A stretch of 64,000 nt of DNA from Acidovorax benzenivorans (GCF_028680575.1 NZ_JAPCKI010000015.1:58670-122669), one strand, 5' to 3'. Shown: positions 14,505-25,735, counted from the stretch's first letter. Numbers and translations are program-made. Notes: generated from the letters alone by a model not told the origin.

Positions 14505-14511
14505 TAAATAA

Positions 14512-15429
14512 ATGACTTCTGCACGTTCTTTTGAAAGTTCTTCAGCACGTTCTGTTGCCTGGTTGGATGCGCTCACCACGGCCCTCGGGCCGGTCATCTG
14601 GGGCTCGACCTACATCGTTACCACTGAGCTGCTGCCGCCCGACAGGCCTTTTACCGCCGCGCTGCTGCGCACCTTGCCTGCCGGTTTGCTGCTGGTGTTG
14701 TGGTGCCGCCGCTGGCCGGCCTGGGGCGACTGGGTGGGGTGGCGGCGCCTGTTGGTGCTGGCGGCGTTGAACATTGGCGTGTTCCAGGCGCTGCTGTTTG
14801 TGGCGGCTTACCGGTTGCCCGGTGGCGTGGCCGCGGTGGTGGGGGCCGTGGGGCCACTGGTGGTGATGGGCCTGACCTGGGCGCTGGACCACCGGCGACC
14901 GCCCGGGCTGGCGCTGGTGGCCGGGGCGCTGGGTGTGCTGGGCATGGCGGCGCTGCTGTTGTCGCCCGGTGCGCGCTGGGACATGGTGGGTGTGGCCGCC
15001 GCGCTGGTGGGCACGTTGTGCATGGCGGCAGGCACGTTCTGGTCGCGGCGCTGGCGGTCTGACCTGCCGGTGCTGGCGTTTACCGGCTGGCAGTTGTTGG
15101 CGGGCGGCGTGATGCTGGCGCCTGTGGCCTGGGCGGTGGACCCGCCTTTGCCTGCGCTCACCCCCACCAACATCGCGGGTTATCTGTACCTCAGCCTGGC
15201 GGGTGCGCTGGTGGCCTATGCGCTGTGGTTCCGTGGCATTGCGCGCTTGCCGTCGGTGGCTGTGTCGTCGCTGGGGCTGCTGAGCCCCGTCACGGCCGTG
15301 CTGTTGGGTTGGGCACTGCTGGGGCAGTCCATGACGGGCGTGTCGCTGATGGGCATGCTGGTGGTGCTGGCGAGCATCCTGGCGGTGCAGTGGGCGATGT
15401 CGCGCGCCGTGCCGCCGGCCGGGCGCTGA
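14512..15429 (+). CDS. EamA/DMT-family transporter
   Basis: This is a 305-residue inner-membrane protein with about ten hydrophobic helices and two EamA repeats (starting at ALGPVIWGSTYIV and VGTLCMAAGTFW). Family members export amino acids, metabolites or drugs. There is no good Shine-Dalgarno site before the ATG at 14512; the short leader is AT-rich, so translation may start weakly or without a leader. Its divergent marR neighbour and the operators in between suggest ligand-induced expression. Confidence 0.88.
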   Translation: MTSARSFESSSARSVAWLDALTTALGPVIWGSTYIVTTELLPPDRPFTAALLRTLPAGLLLVLWCRRWPAWGDWVGWRRLLVLAALNIGVFQALLFVAAYRLPGGVAAVVGAVGPLVVMGLTWALDHRRPPGLALVAGALGVLGMAALLLSPGARWDMVGVAAALVGTLCMAAGTFWSRRWRSDLPVLAFTGWQLLAGGVMLAPVAWAVDPPLPALTPTNIAGYLYLSLAGALVAYALWFRGIARLPSVAVSSLGLLSPVTAVLLGWALLGQSMTGVSLMGMLVVLASILAVQWAMSRAVPPAGR

Positions 15430-15501
15430 CCAGCAAATATTGTTTGCTATTGAATAGATAGCGTTTGGTGCTTATTCCACTAGCGCTAACGGGCAATTTG
15501 G
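15430..15501 (+). repeat. Dispersed AGCGCT/AGCTAT-type repeat between EamA and rluA-like genes
   Basis: The gap contains ATAGCGTTTGGTGCTTATT then CACTAGCGCTAACGGGCAAT. It shares the GCTTATT...AGCGCTA core with copies at 29281-29378, 49964-50023 and 54856-54915. It lies between two convergent genes and may serve as a transcript end. Confidence 0.55.
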
Positions 15502-16150
15502 CTAGAAATCGGCCGCCCACTCCAGCGCTACCTGCTCCCTGGTGGTGGGGTGCGCAAAGGCCAGATGACTGGCATGCAGCAGCAGGCGCGGGGCTTGCGC
15601 CAGTGTGGCGGCATCGGCGTACAGCGCGTCGCCCAGGATGGGGTGGCCAATGGCGGCCAGGTGCACACGCAGCTGGTGGGTGCGGCCGGTGATGGGCTCC
15701 AGTTCGATGCGGGTGGTCTGGGCCGCCGCATCGTGCGCCAGGGCGCGCCAGCGGGTCAGGCTGGGTTTGCCCACGGCATGGTCGATGACGCGCAGCGGGC
15801 GGCGCTCCCAGTCGGCAGCGATGGGCAAGTCGATCTCGCTCCAGTTGCCGTCAGCCGTGCCCAGCAGCCCCTGCACCACGGCCTGGTAGCGCTTGTGCAC
15901 TTGGCGCTCGGCAAAGGCGTGGCTCAGGCGTCGCTGTGCGTCGATGTGGCGGGCCATGAGCACCAGGCCCGATGTGGCCTGGTCCAGCCGGTGCACGATG
16001 AGTGCCCCGGGCCAGCGCTGCTGGGCGCGGGCGCTCAGGCAGTCTTGCTTGTCGGGGCCCCGGCCGGGCACGCACAGCAGGCCCGAGGGCTTGCACAGCA
16101 CCAGCAGGTCGTCGTCTTCGTACAGCGCCTCTACGCCAACTGCCACGGGT

Positions 16151-16164
<14 letters not shown>
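15502..16164 (-). CDS. RluA-family pseudouridine synthase
   Basis: The enzyme isomerises uridine to pseudouridine in RNA. The catalytic aspartate is D61 in HRLDQATSG, and the second conserved block is PITGRTHQLRVHLAAIGHPI. With 220 residues and no S4 domain it has the size of E. coli RluA (23S rRNA U746 and tRNA U32), but the exact target cannot be read from sequence. Its start overlaps the end of the upstream histidine kinase gene by 14 bases, so the two are probably cotranslated. Confidence 0.9.
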
Positions 16165-18355
<2,191 letters not shown>

Positions 18356-18479
18356 GAAGGTGCGCGTTCAGCCGGGGGCTCACCCGGGCAATCACTGCGC
18401 ATGAGTGTACGCCCGCCTGTCTGGGGGACACGTGATGGCATCTGCGCCAAAACGCCTGATTACAGCGTGCCACCGGATC

Positions 18480-18550
18480 GATTGTTGATGAATTGCGAAC
18501 AATCCTTTTCTTCGGCAGGGCTTACCGAACCGAAGCCTGGTGCCTACAGT
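18480..18550 (+). promoter_or_regulatory. Promoter with LysR-like upstream site for the nitroreductase gene
   Basis: TTACCG (18522-18527) and TACAGT (18545-18550) are 17 bases apart. Upstream, GATTGTT (18480-18486) and AACAATC (18498-18504) form an inverted repeat with an 11-base spacer, centred near -65 of the predicted start. This is the shape (ATTGTT-N11-AACAAT) and position of a LysR recognition site. No lysR gene is adjacent. Confidence 0.5.
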
Positions 18551-18599
18551 TCCACCATCAACGCATCCATCGATCCATCACCTCTTTCAGGACCTTGCC

Positions 18600-19256
18600 A
18601 TGACCATCGACACATCCGCCGCCCAACCCCTGCTGAACAAGCTGCAATGGCGCTACGCTGCCAAGAAGATGAACCCCGCCAAGGCGGTTCCGCAGGACAA
18701 GGTGGAGCGCATTCTCGAAGCCGCGCGCCTGGCACCTACTTCCAGCGGCCTGCAGCCGTTCGAGATCATCGTGGTGACCGACCCCGCAGTGCGCGCCCGC
18801 ATCCAGCCCATCGCATGGAACCAGGCGCAGATCACCGACGGCTCGCACTTGCTGGTGTTTGCCGCGTGGGACAACTACACCGCCGACCGCATCAACATGA
18901 TGTTTGACCTGACCAATGACCAGCGTGGCTTCAAGAACGAAGGCTGGGAAAACTACCGCCAGATGCTGCTGAGCAGCTACCCCCAGCGCGATGCCGAGCT
19001 CAACTTTCAACACGCGGCACGCCAGGCCTACATCGGCATGAGCGCAGCGCTGATTGCCGCCGCGTTTGAAGAGGTGGATTCCACCCCCATGGAAGGCTTC
19101 GATCCCAACGCGCTCGATGAGATCCTGGGTCTGCGTGCACGTGGCCTGCGCAGCGTGTCCATCCTGCCGCTGGGCTACCGTGCCGATGAAGGCGACTGGC
19201 TGGTGAGCCTGAAGAAGGTGCGCCGCCCCCGCGAGCAGTTCGTGACCGAAGTCTGA
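18600..19256 (+). CDS. NAD(P)H-dependent oxidoreductase, nitroreductase family (NfsB-like)
   Basis: This is a flavin enzyme of 218 residues, the size of NfsB/NfnB. The FMN-binding start (LNKLQWRYAAKKMNP), the central LAPTSSGLQPFEIIVV and the C-terminal LGLRARGLRSVSILPLGYRADEGDW fit the nitroreductase fold. Such enzymes reduce quinones, nitroaromatics or flavins as cytoplasmic dimers. Start 18600 has AGGA eight bases upstream; the upstream in-frame ATG at 18540 would lie on the -10 box. It is a single-gene unit with its own promoter and terminator. Confidence 0.88.
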   Translation: MTIDTSAAQPLLNKLQWRYAAKKMNPAKAVPQDKVERILEAARLAPTSSGLQPFEIIVVTDPAVRARIQPIAWNQAQITDGSHLLVFAAWDNYTADRINMMFDLTNDQRGFKNEGWENYRQMLLSSYPQRDAELNFQHAARQAYIGMSAALIAAAFEEVDSTPMEGFDPNALDEILGLRARGLRSVSILPLGYRADEGDWLVSLKKVRRPREQFVTEV

Positions 19257-19280
19257 GTCGTTCGCTTTCAGGCATCAACA

Positions 19281-19310
19281 AGGCCGGGCAGCAGCTGCCC
19301 GGCCTTTTTT
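19281..19310 (+). terminator. Intrinsic terminator between nitroreductase and MFS genes
   Basis: AGGCCGGGCAG CA GCTGCCCGGCCT is followed by six T. It ends the nitroreductase transcript and, since A residues precede it, may act on the convergent MFS transcript too. Confidence 0.85.
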
Positions 19311-19322
19311 GCGTGTGCGGCA

Positions 19323-20684
19323 TCAGCGCATGGCAGGCGCCGCATCCGTTACGCGGCGCATGGGCGTCAGCACCAAGGCCAGCGCAGCCAGCACCACCAG
19401 CGTGCCGCCGCTGGCCGCAAATAGCTGGGGCAGCGTGACGCTTTTCATCACCCAGCCGGTGACGGCTGCGGAAATGGGGGCCAGGCCCATGAAGATGAAC
19501 ATGAACAGGCTCATCGCGCGGCCCAGCAGAGCGGGTGGTACGCGCTGCTGGATCCAGGTGAACACGCTCACCTGCATGAAGCCGCCGAGCAGGCCGATGA
19601 CCAGCATCAGCGCCGCACCTTGCCACACGGCGGTGATCAGCCCCATGGGCATGAACAACGCACCGATGATGGCATCGAACGCCAAAATGGTCAGGCCCAG
19701 GCTGCCGAACCGCAGCCGGGGCACCATGCCCGACACCACCATGCCCAGCAGCGTGCCCGCGCCATGGGCGCCCACGATGATGCCGAAGGCGGCGGCACCC
19801 AGCTGGGGGCTGCTGCTGGCCAGCACCGGGATGGCGATGTGGATAGGGCCCATGATGAACAGGGCGATGGCGCTCCAGTACAAGAAGCAGGTGCGCAGCT
19901 CGCTGTCGCGCCAGAAGTGGCCCAGGCCCTGCGCCACCGAGGCCAGCACCGCTTGCGGCGCAGCGGCGGGGGGCGACATGCCCGCATGCGTCTGCACGTT
20001 GGAGAGCGTCCAGGCAGACACGGCGAAGCTCAGCGCATCGAGCGCAAAGGCCAGGCCGATGCCGGTGGCGTTGGCATGGGCTGGTGCATCGGAGGCAGCC
20101 TTGATCGCGTCGCCCGCACCAAACAGTGCAATCAACAGCCCCGCCAGCAAGGGCCCCAGGAACATCGTCAACTGCCGCAGGCCCAGGCTGATGCCGTTGG
20201 CGGCCTGCAACTGAGGGCGCGCCACCACGGACGGCATCATGGCCGTGCCTGCAGGAATGCTGAAGGCCGTGGCCAGGCCAATGCCCAGCGACAGCGCGTA
20301 CACCATCCACAGCGACAGCGTGCCCGCAAACACCAGCCCCGCCAGTGCGGCCAGCAGCACCAGGTTGACGTATTTGGTGATCATCAGCACCTGCTTGGGC
20401 GAATGGCGGTCCACCAGCGCGCCACCGATCAGGATGAACAGTGCGCGCGGCACGCTGATGAGGGCCAACACGGTGCCCAGCACCAGGGTGTCACCAGTCA
20501 TCTGCAGCACCAGCCAGGGCAGCGCGATCAGCGTGAACTGGTCGCCCAGCATGGATAGGGCTGAGCCGCCAATCATCCAGCGGAAGTTGCGGTCCTGCAG
20601 CAGCGCGGCGCGCGGGTCTGCGGACGGACTTGCAGGGCCCGTACCGGGTGGGTGGGCAGGGTGGGGTGCGGTGTCAGGTCGCAT
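19323..20684 (-). CDS. MFS transporter
   Basis: This is a 453-residue, about 12-helix major facilitator. The first helix pair (FRWMIGGSALSMLGDQF) and the loop VDRHSPKQVLMI, a variant of the MFS A-motif, resemble EntS/multidrug exporters. It is the last gene of a tight minus-strand run: its start overlaps the acyltransferase stop by 11 bases. The MerR gene at the head of the run suggests drug or toxic-compound response. The substrate is unknown. Confidence 0.88.
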   Translation of the reverse strand: MRPDTAPHPAHPPGTGPASPSADPRAALLQDRNFRWMIGGSALSMLGDQFTLIALPWLVLQMTGDTLVLGTVLALISVPRALFILIGGALVDRHSPKQVLMITKYVNLVLLAALAGLVFAGTLSLWMVYALSLGIGLATAFSIPAGTAMMPSVVARPQLQAANGISLGLRQLTMFLGPLLAGLLIALFGAGDAIKAASDAPAHANATGIGLAFALDALSFAVSAWTLSNVQTHAGMSPPAAAPQAVLASVAQGLGHFWRDSELRTCFLYWSAIALFIMGPIHIAIPVLASSSPQLGAAAFGIIVGAHGAGTLLGMVVSGMVPRLRFGSLGLTILAFDAIIGALFMPMGLITAVWQGAALMLVIGLLGGFMQVSVFTWIQQRVPPALLGRAMSLFMFIFMGLAPISAAVTGWVMKSVTLPQLFAASGGTLVVLAALALVLTPMRRVTDAAPAMR

Positions 20685-21993
20685 GGACAGGGTCTCCTAA
20701 AGAGTGACGGATGTGCGCCCGCCTGGTGAGCCATCGGCCCACGGCGGTAAAACGCACGCACAGGTGGTAGCTGGCAAGGCACAGGGCGGTGGTGGCCAGC
20801 ACGTTGATCAGCATCTTGGCCAGGGCCGGAATCGGCAGGCCGTACAGCAGCGCACCCAGGCCGATCGTGAGCGGCAGATGCACGAGGTACACCCAGTACG
20901 AGCTGTCGGCCAGGTAGGCCAGCCAGGCGCGGGGCTGGCCGACATGGCGCAGAAAGAGCCCAATCAGTGCAAAGCTCCAGAGCCACGATGCGCTGTTGTA
21001 GGCCAATGCCATCCAGAACTGCAGGTGCCGGGTGGCAGACACGGGCGTGGCCAGCACGTCGGTAAAAGCCCCGGTGACCAGGACCAGCGCAAAGGCCGAT
21101 GCCTCCGGCTGTGCCAGGACCTCGGACAGCAGCGCAGTGACCAGAAAGCCCACCAGCCCCAGGCCCGCCAGCGCAGGCCAGTGCCGTTCGTAGCGCGCCA
21201 TCAGCGCCTTGCGGTGCACGTGCAGGCACAGGCCGAAGCTGTAGAACAGTCCGTTGTGAATCCACTCCGCCAAAGGCGGCAAGAAAGACCCGTTGGGCGT
21301 GACGATGCCATGGTCGTAGCCCGCGCCAATCCAGGCCAGCGGCAGCGTGAGCACCACCAGGCCCAAAGGGGTTCCACCCAGCCAGAGGGCACAGCGCTGC
21401 AGCGCCTGCTGCACCGCTGCGGGCAAGGCGCGCACGGCAGTCCATGCCACCGGCGTCAGAACCGCCAGCCACAGCAGCATCCACAAAAACCACAGGTGCA
21501 TGGTGGCTGGGCCCTGGGGCACGTTGGGGCCTCGGGGCAACAGGCTGCGATCCACACCCCAGGTGCCATAGGCCATGCGGTGCAGGAACAGCAGCCCGAG
21601 CAGCGCGCAAGCGACGAACAGCGGTGGCCAGAACAGCGCAAACGGCAGGCCCAGGCGGCGCAGCCGGTTGCGCACCATGCCGGTCAGCCCATGCCGGTGC
21701 ACCAGCGCCGCCACAAAGAACCCGGCGAGGATAAAAAACAAGGGCATGCGGAAGGCATGAATCACAGCCACCAGCAGGTCTGCCAGAGAGCTGGACTGGT
21801 CGTCGTGCCAGGGCAGGGGTGAGGGCCGGCTCATGTAGATGACCGAGACATGCAGCACGATGCCCAGCCACATCATGGTGGCGCGCAGGTTGTCCAGGGC
21901 GTGCACCCGCCGGGTGGGGGTGGAGGGGCCGGGGGAGGAAGTCGATCCGTTCATGGGGGCCGACTGTGGGGCCTCACGTTGCGTGAGGGTCAA
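20674..21993 (-). CDS. Membrane acyltransferase (Acyltransferase_3 / OpgC-like)
   Basis: The protein has 439 residues and about ten membrane helices. The family signature is visible at the N-terminus: ALDNLRATMMWLGIVLHVS, with the catalytic His, then PLFFILAGFF. Such enzymes move acyl groups to periplasmic sugars or lipids, for example succinyl groups to osmoregulated glucans in OpgC. The acceptor here is unknown. It starts 7 bases after the MerR stop and overlaps the MFS start by 11 bases, so it is one operon with them. Confidence 0.85.
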   Translation of the reverse strand: MTLTQREAPQSAPMNGSTSSPGPSTPTRRVHALDNLRATMMWLGIVLHVSVIYMSRPSPLPWHDDQSSSLADLLVAVIHAFRMPLFFILAGFFVAALVHRHGLTGMVRNRLRRLGLPFALFWPPLFVACALLGLLFLHRMAYGTWGVDRSLLPRGPNVPQGPATMHLWFLWMLLWLAVLTPVAWTAVRALPAAVQQALQRCALWLGGTPLGLVVLTLPLAWIGAGYDHGIVTPNGSFLPPLAEWIHNGLFYSFGLCLHVHRKALMARYERHWPALAGLGLVGFLVTALLSEVLAQPEASAFALVLVTGAFTDVLATPVSATRHLQFWMALAYNSASWLWSFALIGLFLRHVGQPRAWLAYLADSSYWVYLVHLPLTIGLGALLYGLPIPALAKMLINVLATTALCLASYHLCVRFTAVGRWLTRRAHIRHSLGDPVHAT

Positions 21994-22000
21994 GCACTTT

Positions 22001-23077
22001 TCAGTGGTTTTTTGGAGACTGTGTGATCGTCTCAGCGGTGCGCGGAGACCTCAGCGGCGCCACGGCAGGGGTCGGCATCGCTTGCGCCAGCGCCGCCTGC
22101 AGGTAGGTGCGCACGGGGGCACTGAGGGGTGAGCCTGCTTGCAACAGCGGCTCGTTGGCCGACGCCGTGAGCAGCTTCTGGCGCAATTGCGCATCGCCGC
22201 GGCTCAGCTGGTCGAACAGCGCATTCCAGCGCAGGGCGGCCGCCGCCGCATCGGCATGGTCTGTGGGCACTTGGCGGGCCAGCAACTGCTGTACGTCGCG
22301 CTCCAACGCCGCCCAGGCGGTGTGTGGCACGTGGCCCAGTGTGCGCAGGTCGTCGCGGGTCAGGTACTTCTCCAGCAAGGCCAGCCGCAGCTTGATGGCT
22401 GTTTCCACATACTCGATCATGTCGCCGGGTGGTGCGTGGTTGCGCCCCTGGGCGCTGGGCTCGGTGCGGAACATGTGGCCCCAGCGCTCCAGCAGGTCCA
22501 GATCGCCCCCCATCCAGTGCAGCATCAGTGCCATCCAGCGGTAGGCAAGTGCCTGCATCTCGGGCGTGTCGGGCTGCAGCTGGCGGTCCATGGCGCTGCG
22601 CACCAGGTCCTTGACAACCATCCAGTCGGCTTCGATCAGGCTCCAGTTGGTGAAGATCTGCTTGAGTTCTGTGGTGCTGAAGTATTTGCCATAGGTGGTC
22701 ATGAGCGCGAGCGCTTCCAGCCAGTTACCCATATCAGGCTCGGCACCGGCCATGAGGCCGTCGCGCAGCATGGTCAGGCGCCCGCGCAGTTCGGTGGCCT
22801 GGGTGATCTGCTGGTCCAGCGCACGGATCTGCTGACCAATGATGCGCTGGGGCGCCACCCCTTCGCCCGCCAGCAACTCGGCGATGTCGCTGAGCGCCAA
22901 GCCCATCTGGCGCATGGTCTGGATGCCATGCAGTCGCTGCACATCGGCCTGGCTGTACAGGCGATACCCCGCGTCAGACCGGCCCGAGGGCTTGAGCAGG
23001 CCGATCTCGTCGTAGTGGTGCAGCGTGCGCACCGTGAGGCCGGTGCGCCGCGCGAGATCACCGACCTTGAGCAGCAT
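22001..23077 (-). CDS. MerR-family regulator with large C-terminal effector domain
   Basis: Residues 3-70 are a standard MerR winged helix (VGDLARRTGLTVRTLHHYDEIG split by KP..GYRLY). A coiled coil follows (IRALDQQITQATELRGRL). The remaining ~230 residues are helical and resemble TipAS-type ligand-binding regions, with no Cys pattern of metal sensors. This points to a sensor of an organic compound. The gene starts 4 bases after the FKBP stop and precedes acyltransferase and MFS genes, so it may control its own operon. Confidence 0.85.
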   Translation of the reverse strand: MLLKVGDLARRTGLTVRTLHHYDEIGLLKPSGRSDAGYRLYSQADVQRLHGIQTMRQMGLALSDIAELLAGEGVAPQRIIGQQIRALDQQITQATELRGRLTMLRDGLMAGAEPDMGNWLEALALMTTYGKYFSTTELKQIFTNWSLIEADWMVVKDLVRSAMDRQLQPDTPEMQALAYRWMALMLHWMGGDLDLLERWGHMFRTEPSAQGRNHAPPGDMIEYVETAIKLRLALLEKYLTRDDLRTLGHVPHTAWAALERDVQQLLARQVPTDHADAAAAALRWNALFDQLSRGDAQLRQKLLTASANEPLLQAGSPLSAPVRTYLQAALAQAMPTPAVAPLRSPRTAETITQSPKNH

Positions 23078-23081
23078 GGGT

Positions 23082-23492
23082 TCAGCGGCCGATGGAGAGG
23101 AGTTCGATCTCGAAGTTCAGCGTGGCGTTGGGTGGGATCACGCCACCGGCTCCCCGGGCGCCATAGGCAATGCCGGGCGGGCAGGTCAGCTTGGCCTTGC
23201 CGCCTGGCTTCATGCGTTGCACGCCTTCGGTCCAGCAGGGAATCACGCCGTTGAGCGGAAACGAGGTGGGTTCGCCGCGCTTGTAGGAGCTGTCGAACTC
23301 CTTGCCGTCCAGGAACGTGCCCTTGTAATGCACCTTGACGGTGTCGGTGGCTTTGGGCGAGCCGCCCGTGCCGTCCTTTAGGGACTCATAGACCAGCCCG
23401 CTGGCCGTGGTGACGGGCTGGGATTGGGCGTGGGAAAAGGCAAAGGGGCTGGCCAGCAGGCCGGCGAATACGAGGACGGTGGAAAAGCGCAC
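23082..23492 (-). CDS. Exported FKBP-type peptidyl-prolyl isomerase
   Basis: The enzyme catalyses cis-trans isomerisation of prolyl bonds in the periplasm. GTG 23492 with AAGGGA upstream gives a signal peptide (VRFSTVLVFAGLLASPFAFS, cleavage after HAQ). A complete FKBP domain follows (VKVHYKGTFLDGKEFDSSY, VIPCWTEGVQRMKPGGKA, IPPNATLNFEIELLSI). Length is 136 residues. A longer in-frame start at 23681 would bury the signal peptide and is rejected. It heads the four-gene run FKBP > MerR > acyltransferase > MFS. Confidence 0.88.
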   Translation of the reverse strand: MRFSTVLVFAGLLASPFAFSHAQSQPVTTASGLVYESLKDGTGGSPKATDTVKVHYKGTFLDGKEFDSSYKRGEPTSFPLNGVIPCWTEGVQRMKPGGKAKLTCPPGIAYGARGAGGVIPPNATLNFEIELLSIGR

Positions 23493-23826
23493 GGGTGTCC
23501 CTTGAAAGAGTAAAAAGGAAGAGGATGAATAAAAGGTTGCCTGCGGCATAAGCGCCTGCGCAGCGACAGCCGCGTGGGCGGCGTGCAAGTGTATAGGGCC
23601 GCTGCTTGGGTTGGTTCGCTGGACCAGGCAGTGATCTATGGGAACGCCACGCGACACAGCAGACGCCGCCAGGCACTGCACGGCCTGAATGGCTTGCGCA
23701 TGGGGGAATGGAATGGTGACGCGCCCTATCGCCCATCCGTTGCGGGCGCGTTAACACCTGTTAATGCGCTACGCCTGGGCCGCAGCAACACTGCCGCTGC
23801 GGCCGATGGGCGCCGCTGGTAGATGA
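23493..23826. promoter_or_regulatory. Divergent gap with a 20-bp palindrome at 23748-23767
   Basis: The 334-base gap separates the FKBP run (minus) from the sulfite dehydrogenase genes (plus). GCGTTAAC ACCT GTTAATGC at 23748-23767 is a 20-bp palindrome with one mismatch, about 60 bases before soxC. It is a likely operator for the sulfite dehydrogenase pair. No other gene is seen in the gap. Confidence 0.45.
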
Positions 23827-25080
23827 ATGCGGGGCGTGGACATGTTTTCAAATGGGGGCCCAAAGCAGCTGGGCCGGAGGGAGTTTTTGGGCGCGTTGGC
23901 GGTTGGTGGGGCCAGCGCTGCCGGGCAGGCCGCGCCGCCGTTGGCTACAAGCCTGCCTGAACCCATGGCCCGCCCAGGCGGTGCAGACCTGGCCTACGGC
24001 CTGCCCGCACCCGAGGAGGCGCATGTGGAACGCGCGCTGTCGATGACCGCAGGCTTTCCGGTGTGGCGCACGCCGTTGCAGCGCCAGCGCGGCGTCATCA
24101 CCCCCAGCGGGCTGCATTTTGCGGTGCATCACAACGGTGTGCCAGAGATCGACCCGAGGCGGCACGTGCTGCTTCTGCACGGCCTGGTAAACCAGCCGCT
24201 GCGCTTTGATCTGGAGCGCTTACTGCGCTACCCCATGGTCAGTCGCGTGCATTTTCTGGAATGTGCGGGTAATTCTGCGGCCAATGCGCTGTCGCCCACC
24301 GCGCTGGATCAGACCCTGGGCGAAATCGCAGGCGAGGTGTCCTGCTCGGAATGGACGGGCGTGCCGTTGTCCTACCTGCTGCGCGAGGCGGGTCTCAAGG
24401 ACACCGCGCAGTGGGTGGTGGCCGAAGGCGCCGACGGTGGGTCGCACAGCCGCAGCCTGCCGCTGAAGGCGCTGCTCGAAGACGGCATGGTGGCACTCTT
24501 CCAGAACGGCGAGCGCCTGCGGCCCTCACAGGGCTACCCCATGCGCCTGTTCATGCCCGGCTGGGAGGGCAACGTCAACATCAAATGGCTACACCGGCTG
24601 GAGGTGACCGACGCCCCCGCCTACACCAAAGACGAGTCGGGCCTGTACACACAGGTGCTGGCCGACGGGGGCATCGAACGCTTTGCTTTCCACATGGAGG
24701 TCAAGTCGGTGATCACGCATCCCTCGGGGCAGCAGCGGCTCCACGAGCCCCATGGGTTCTATGAAATCTCGGGCCTGGCTTGGTCAGGCCGGGGGCGTAT
24801 CGCGCGGGTGGATGTGTCGGTGGACGGGGGGCGCAGCTGGACACCGGCGCAGCTGCATGCGCCGGTGCTAGACCGGGCCTTCACCCGGTTCACGCTGCCC
24901 TGGCAATGGAGAGGCCACCGGGCTGAGCTGATGAGCCGGGCCACCGATGAACAAGGCCGCACCCAGCCGCTGCGCAGCGAATGGAAGCGGCGCTACGCCA
25001 TGCACTCGTTCAACCACTACAACGCGGTGCAGGCCTGGCGCGTGCAGGTCGACGGCCGGGTGGAGAACCTGTATGCATGA
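23827..25080 (+). CDS. soxC: SoxC-like sulfite dehydrogenase, molybdopterin subunit
   Basis: This periplasmic molybdenum enzyme oxidises sulfite to sulfate or acts as the sulfane dehydrogenase half of SoxCD. A Tat signal (GRREFLGALAVGGASAAG) lies at about residues 16-34. The molybdenum-ligating cysteine is C146 in HFLECAGNSAANA. Further family blocks are SEWTGVPLSYLLREAG, GWEGNVNIKWLHRLEV and the C-terminal Mo-co dimerisation domain (ISGLAWSGRG, VSVDGGRSW). ATG 23842 is an alternative start. It overlaps the next gene, a c-type cytochrome, by 8 bases. No other sox gene is present. Confidence 0.88.
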   Translation: MRGVDMFSNGGPKQLGRREFLGALAVGGASAAGQAAPPLATSLPEPMARPGGADLAYGLPAPEEAHVERALSMTAGFPVWRTPLQRQRGVITPSGLHFAVHHNGVPEIDPRRHVLLLHGLVNQPLRFDLERLLRYPMVSRVHFLECAGNSAANALSPTALDQTLGEIAGEVSCSEWTGVPLSYLLREAGLKDTAQWVVAEGADGGSHSRSLPLKALLEDGMVALFQNGERLRPSQGYPMRLFMPGWEGNVNIKWLHRLEVTDAPAYTKDESGLYTQVLADGGIERFAFHMEVKSVITHPSGQQRLHEPHGFYEISGLAWSGRGRIARVDVSVDGGRSWTPAQLHAPVLDRAFTRFTLPWQWRGHRAELMSRATDEQGRTQPLRSEWKRRYAMHSFNHYNAVQAWRVQVDGRVENLYA

Positions 25081-25735
25081 AAACGATTGCTGCCGACTAC
25101 AGCCCGGCTTACGGGCCGCTCTGCGACGGGGTGTTGCTACGGTCAGGGCTGCGGTTGTGGCGGCGTTTGTGGGGCTGCTGAGTGTGGGCTGGGCCAGCGA
25201 AACGCAGACCGCTGCGGCGCCTTCCTCGCTGCCGCCGCAGGTTATCGGCTTGGGGCTACCCGCTGCGCCTGCTGAGGTGGAGCGGTATGCCATCACTATC
25301 TTCCCCGATGGCCGCAACCTGCCGGCGGGCCGAGGCAGCGTGGGGCAGGGCGCCAGGCTGTATGCGATGCACTGCGCGGCCTGCCACGGTGCGCAGGGCA
25401 TCGAGGGGCCCGCCGCGCGCCTGGTGGGCACGGATGGCTTCATCGGCTGGACCGATCCGCTGCGACCCCTGCGCGTGCGCAAATACCCGTTGCAGGTGCT
25501 CTCGGTGGGGGCGATGTGGCCGTATGCCACCACCGTGTTCGACTATGTGCGCCGGGGCATGCCGCTGTACGCGCCCAAGAGCCTGAGCGATGACGAGGTG
25601 TATGCCGTGACGGCCCACCTGCTGCACTGGAACGGACTGGTGGCCGCCAACGCGGTGATGGACAAGGAAAGCTTGCCCCAGGTGGTGATGCCGGGGCGGG
25701 CTCGCACCGTTAGTGCGTGGCCGCTGGCGCGGTGA
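25073..25735 (+). CDS. Mono-haem cytochrome c, SoxD/SorB-like partner of SoxC
   Basis: The haem site is C101-x-x-C104-H105 (CAACH). A hydrophobic export segment at about residues 20-45 (VRAAVVAAFVGLLSVGWAS) follows a long basic n-region. The single haem domain ends with the Met-containing stretch VRRGMPLYAPKSLSDDEVYA, where the Met is the likely sixth ligand. The start overlaps the soxC stop by 8 bases (ATGCATGA). It should pass electrons from the molybdenum subunit to the respiratory chain. It has one haem-binding domain, unlike the di-haem SoxD of Paracoccus. Confidence 0.85.
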   Translation: MHENDCCRLQPGLRAALRRGVATVRAAVVAAFVGLLSVGWASETQTAAAPSSLPPQVIGLGLPAAPAEVERYAITIFPDGRNLPAGRGSVGQGARLYAMHCAACHGAQGIEGPAARLVGTDGFIGWTDPLRPLRVRKYPLQVLSVGAMWPYATTVFDYVRRGMPLYAPKSLSDDEVYAVTAHLLHWNGLVAANAVMDKESLPQVVMPGRARTVSAWPLAR

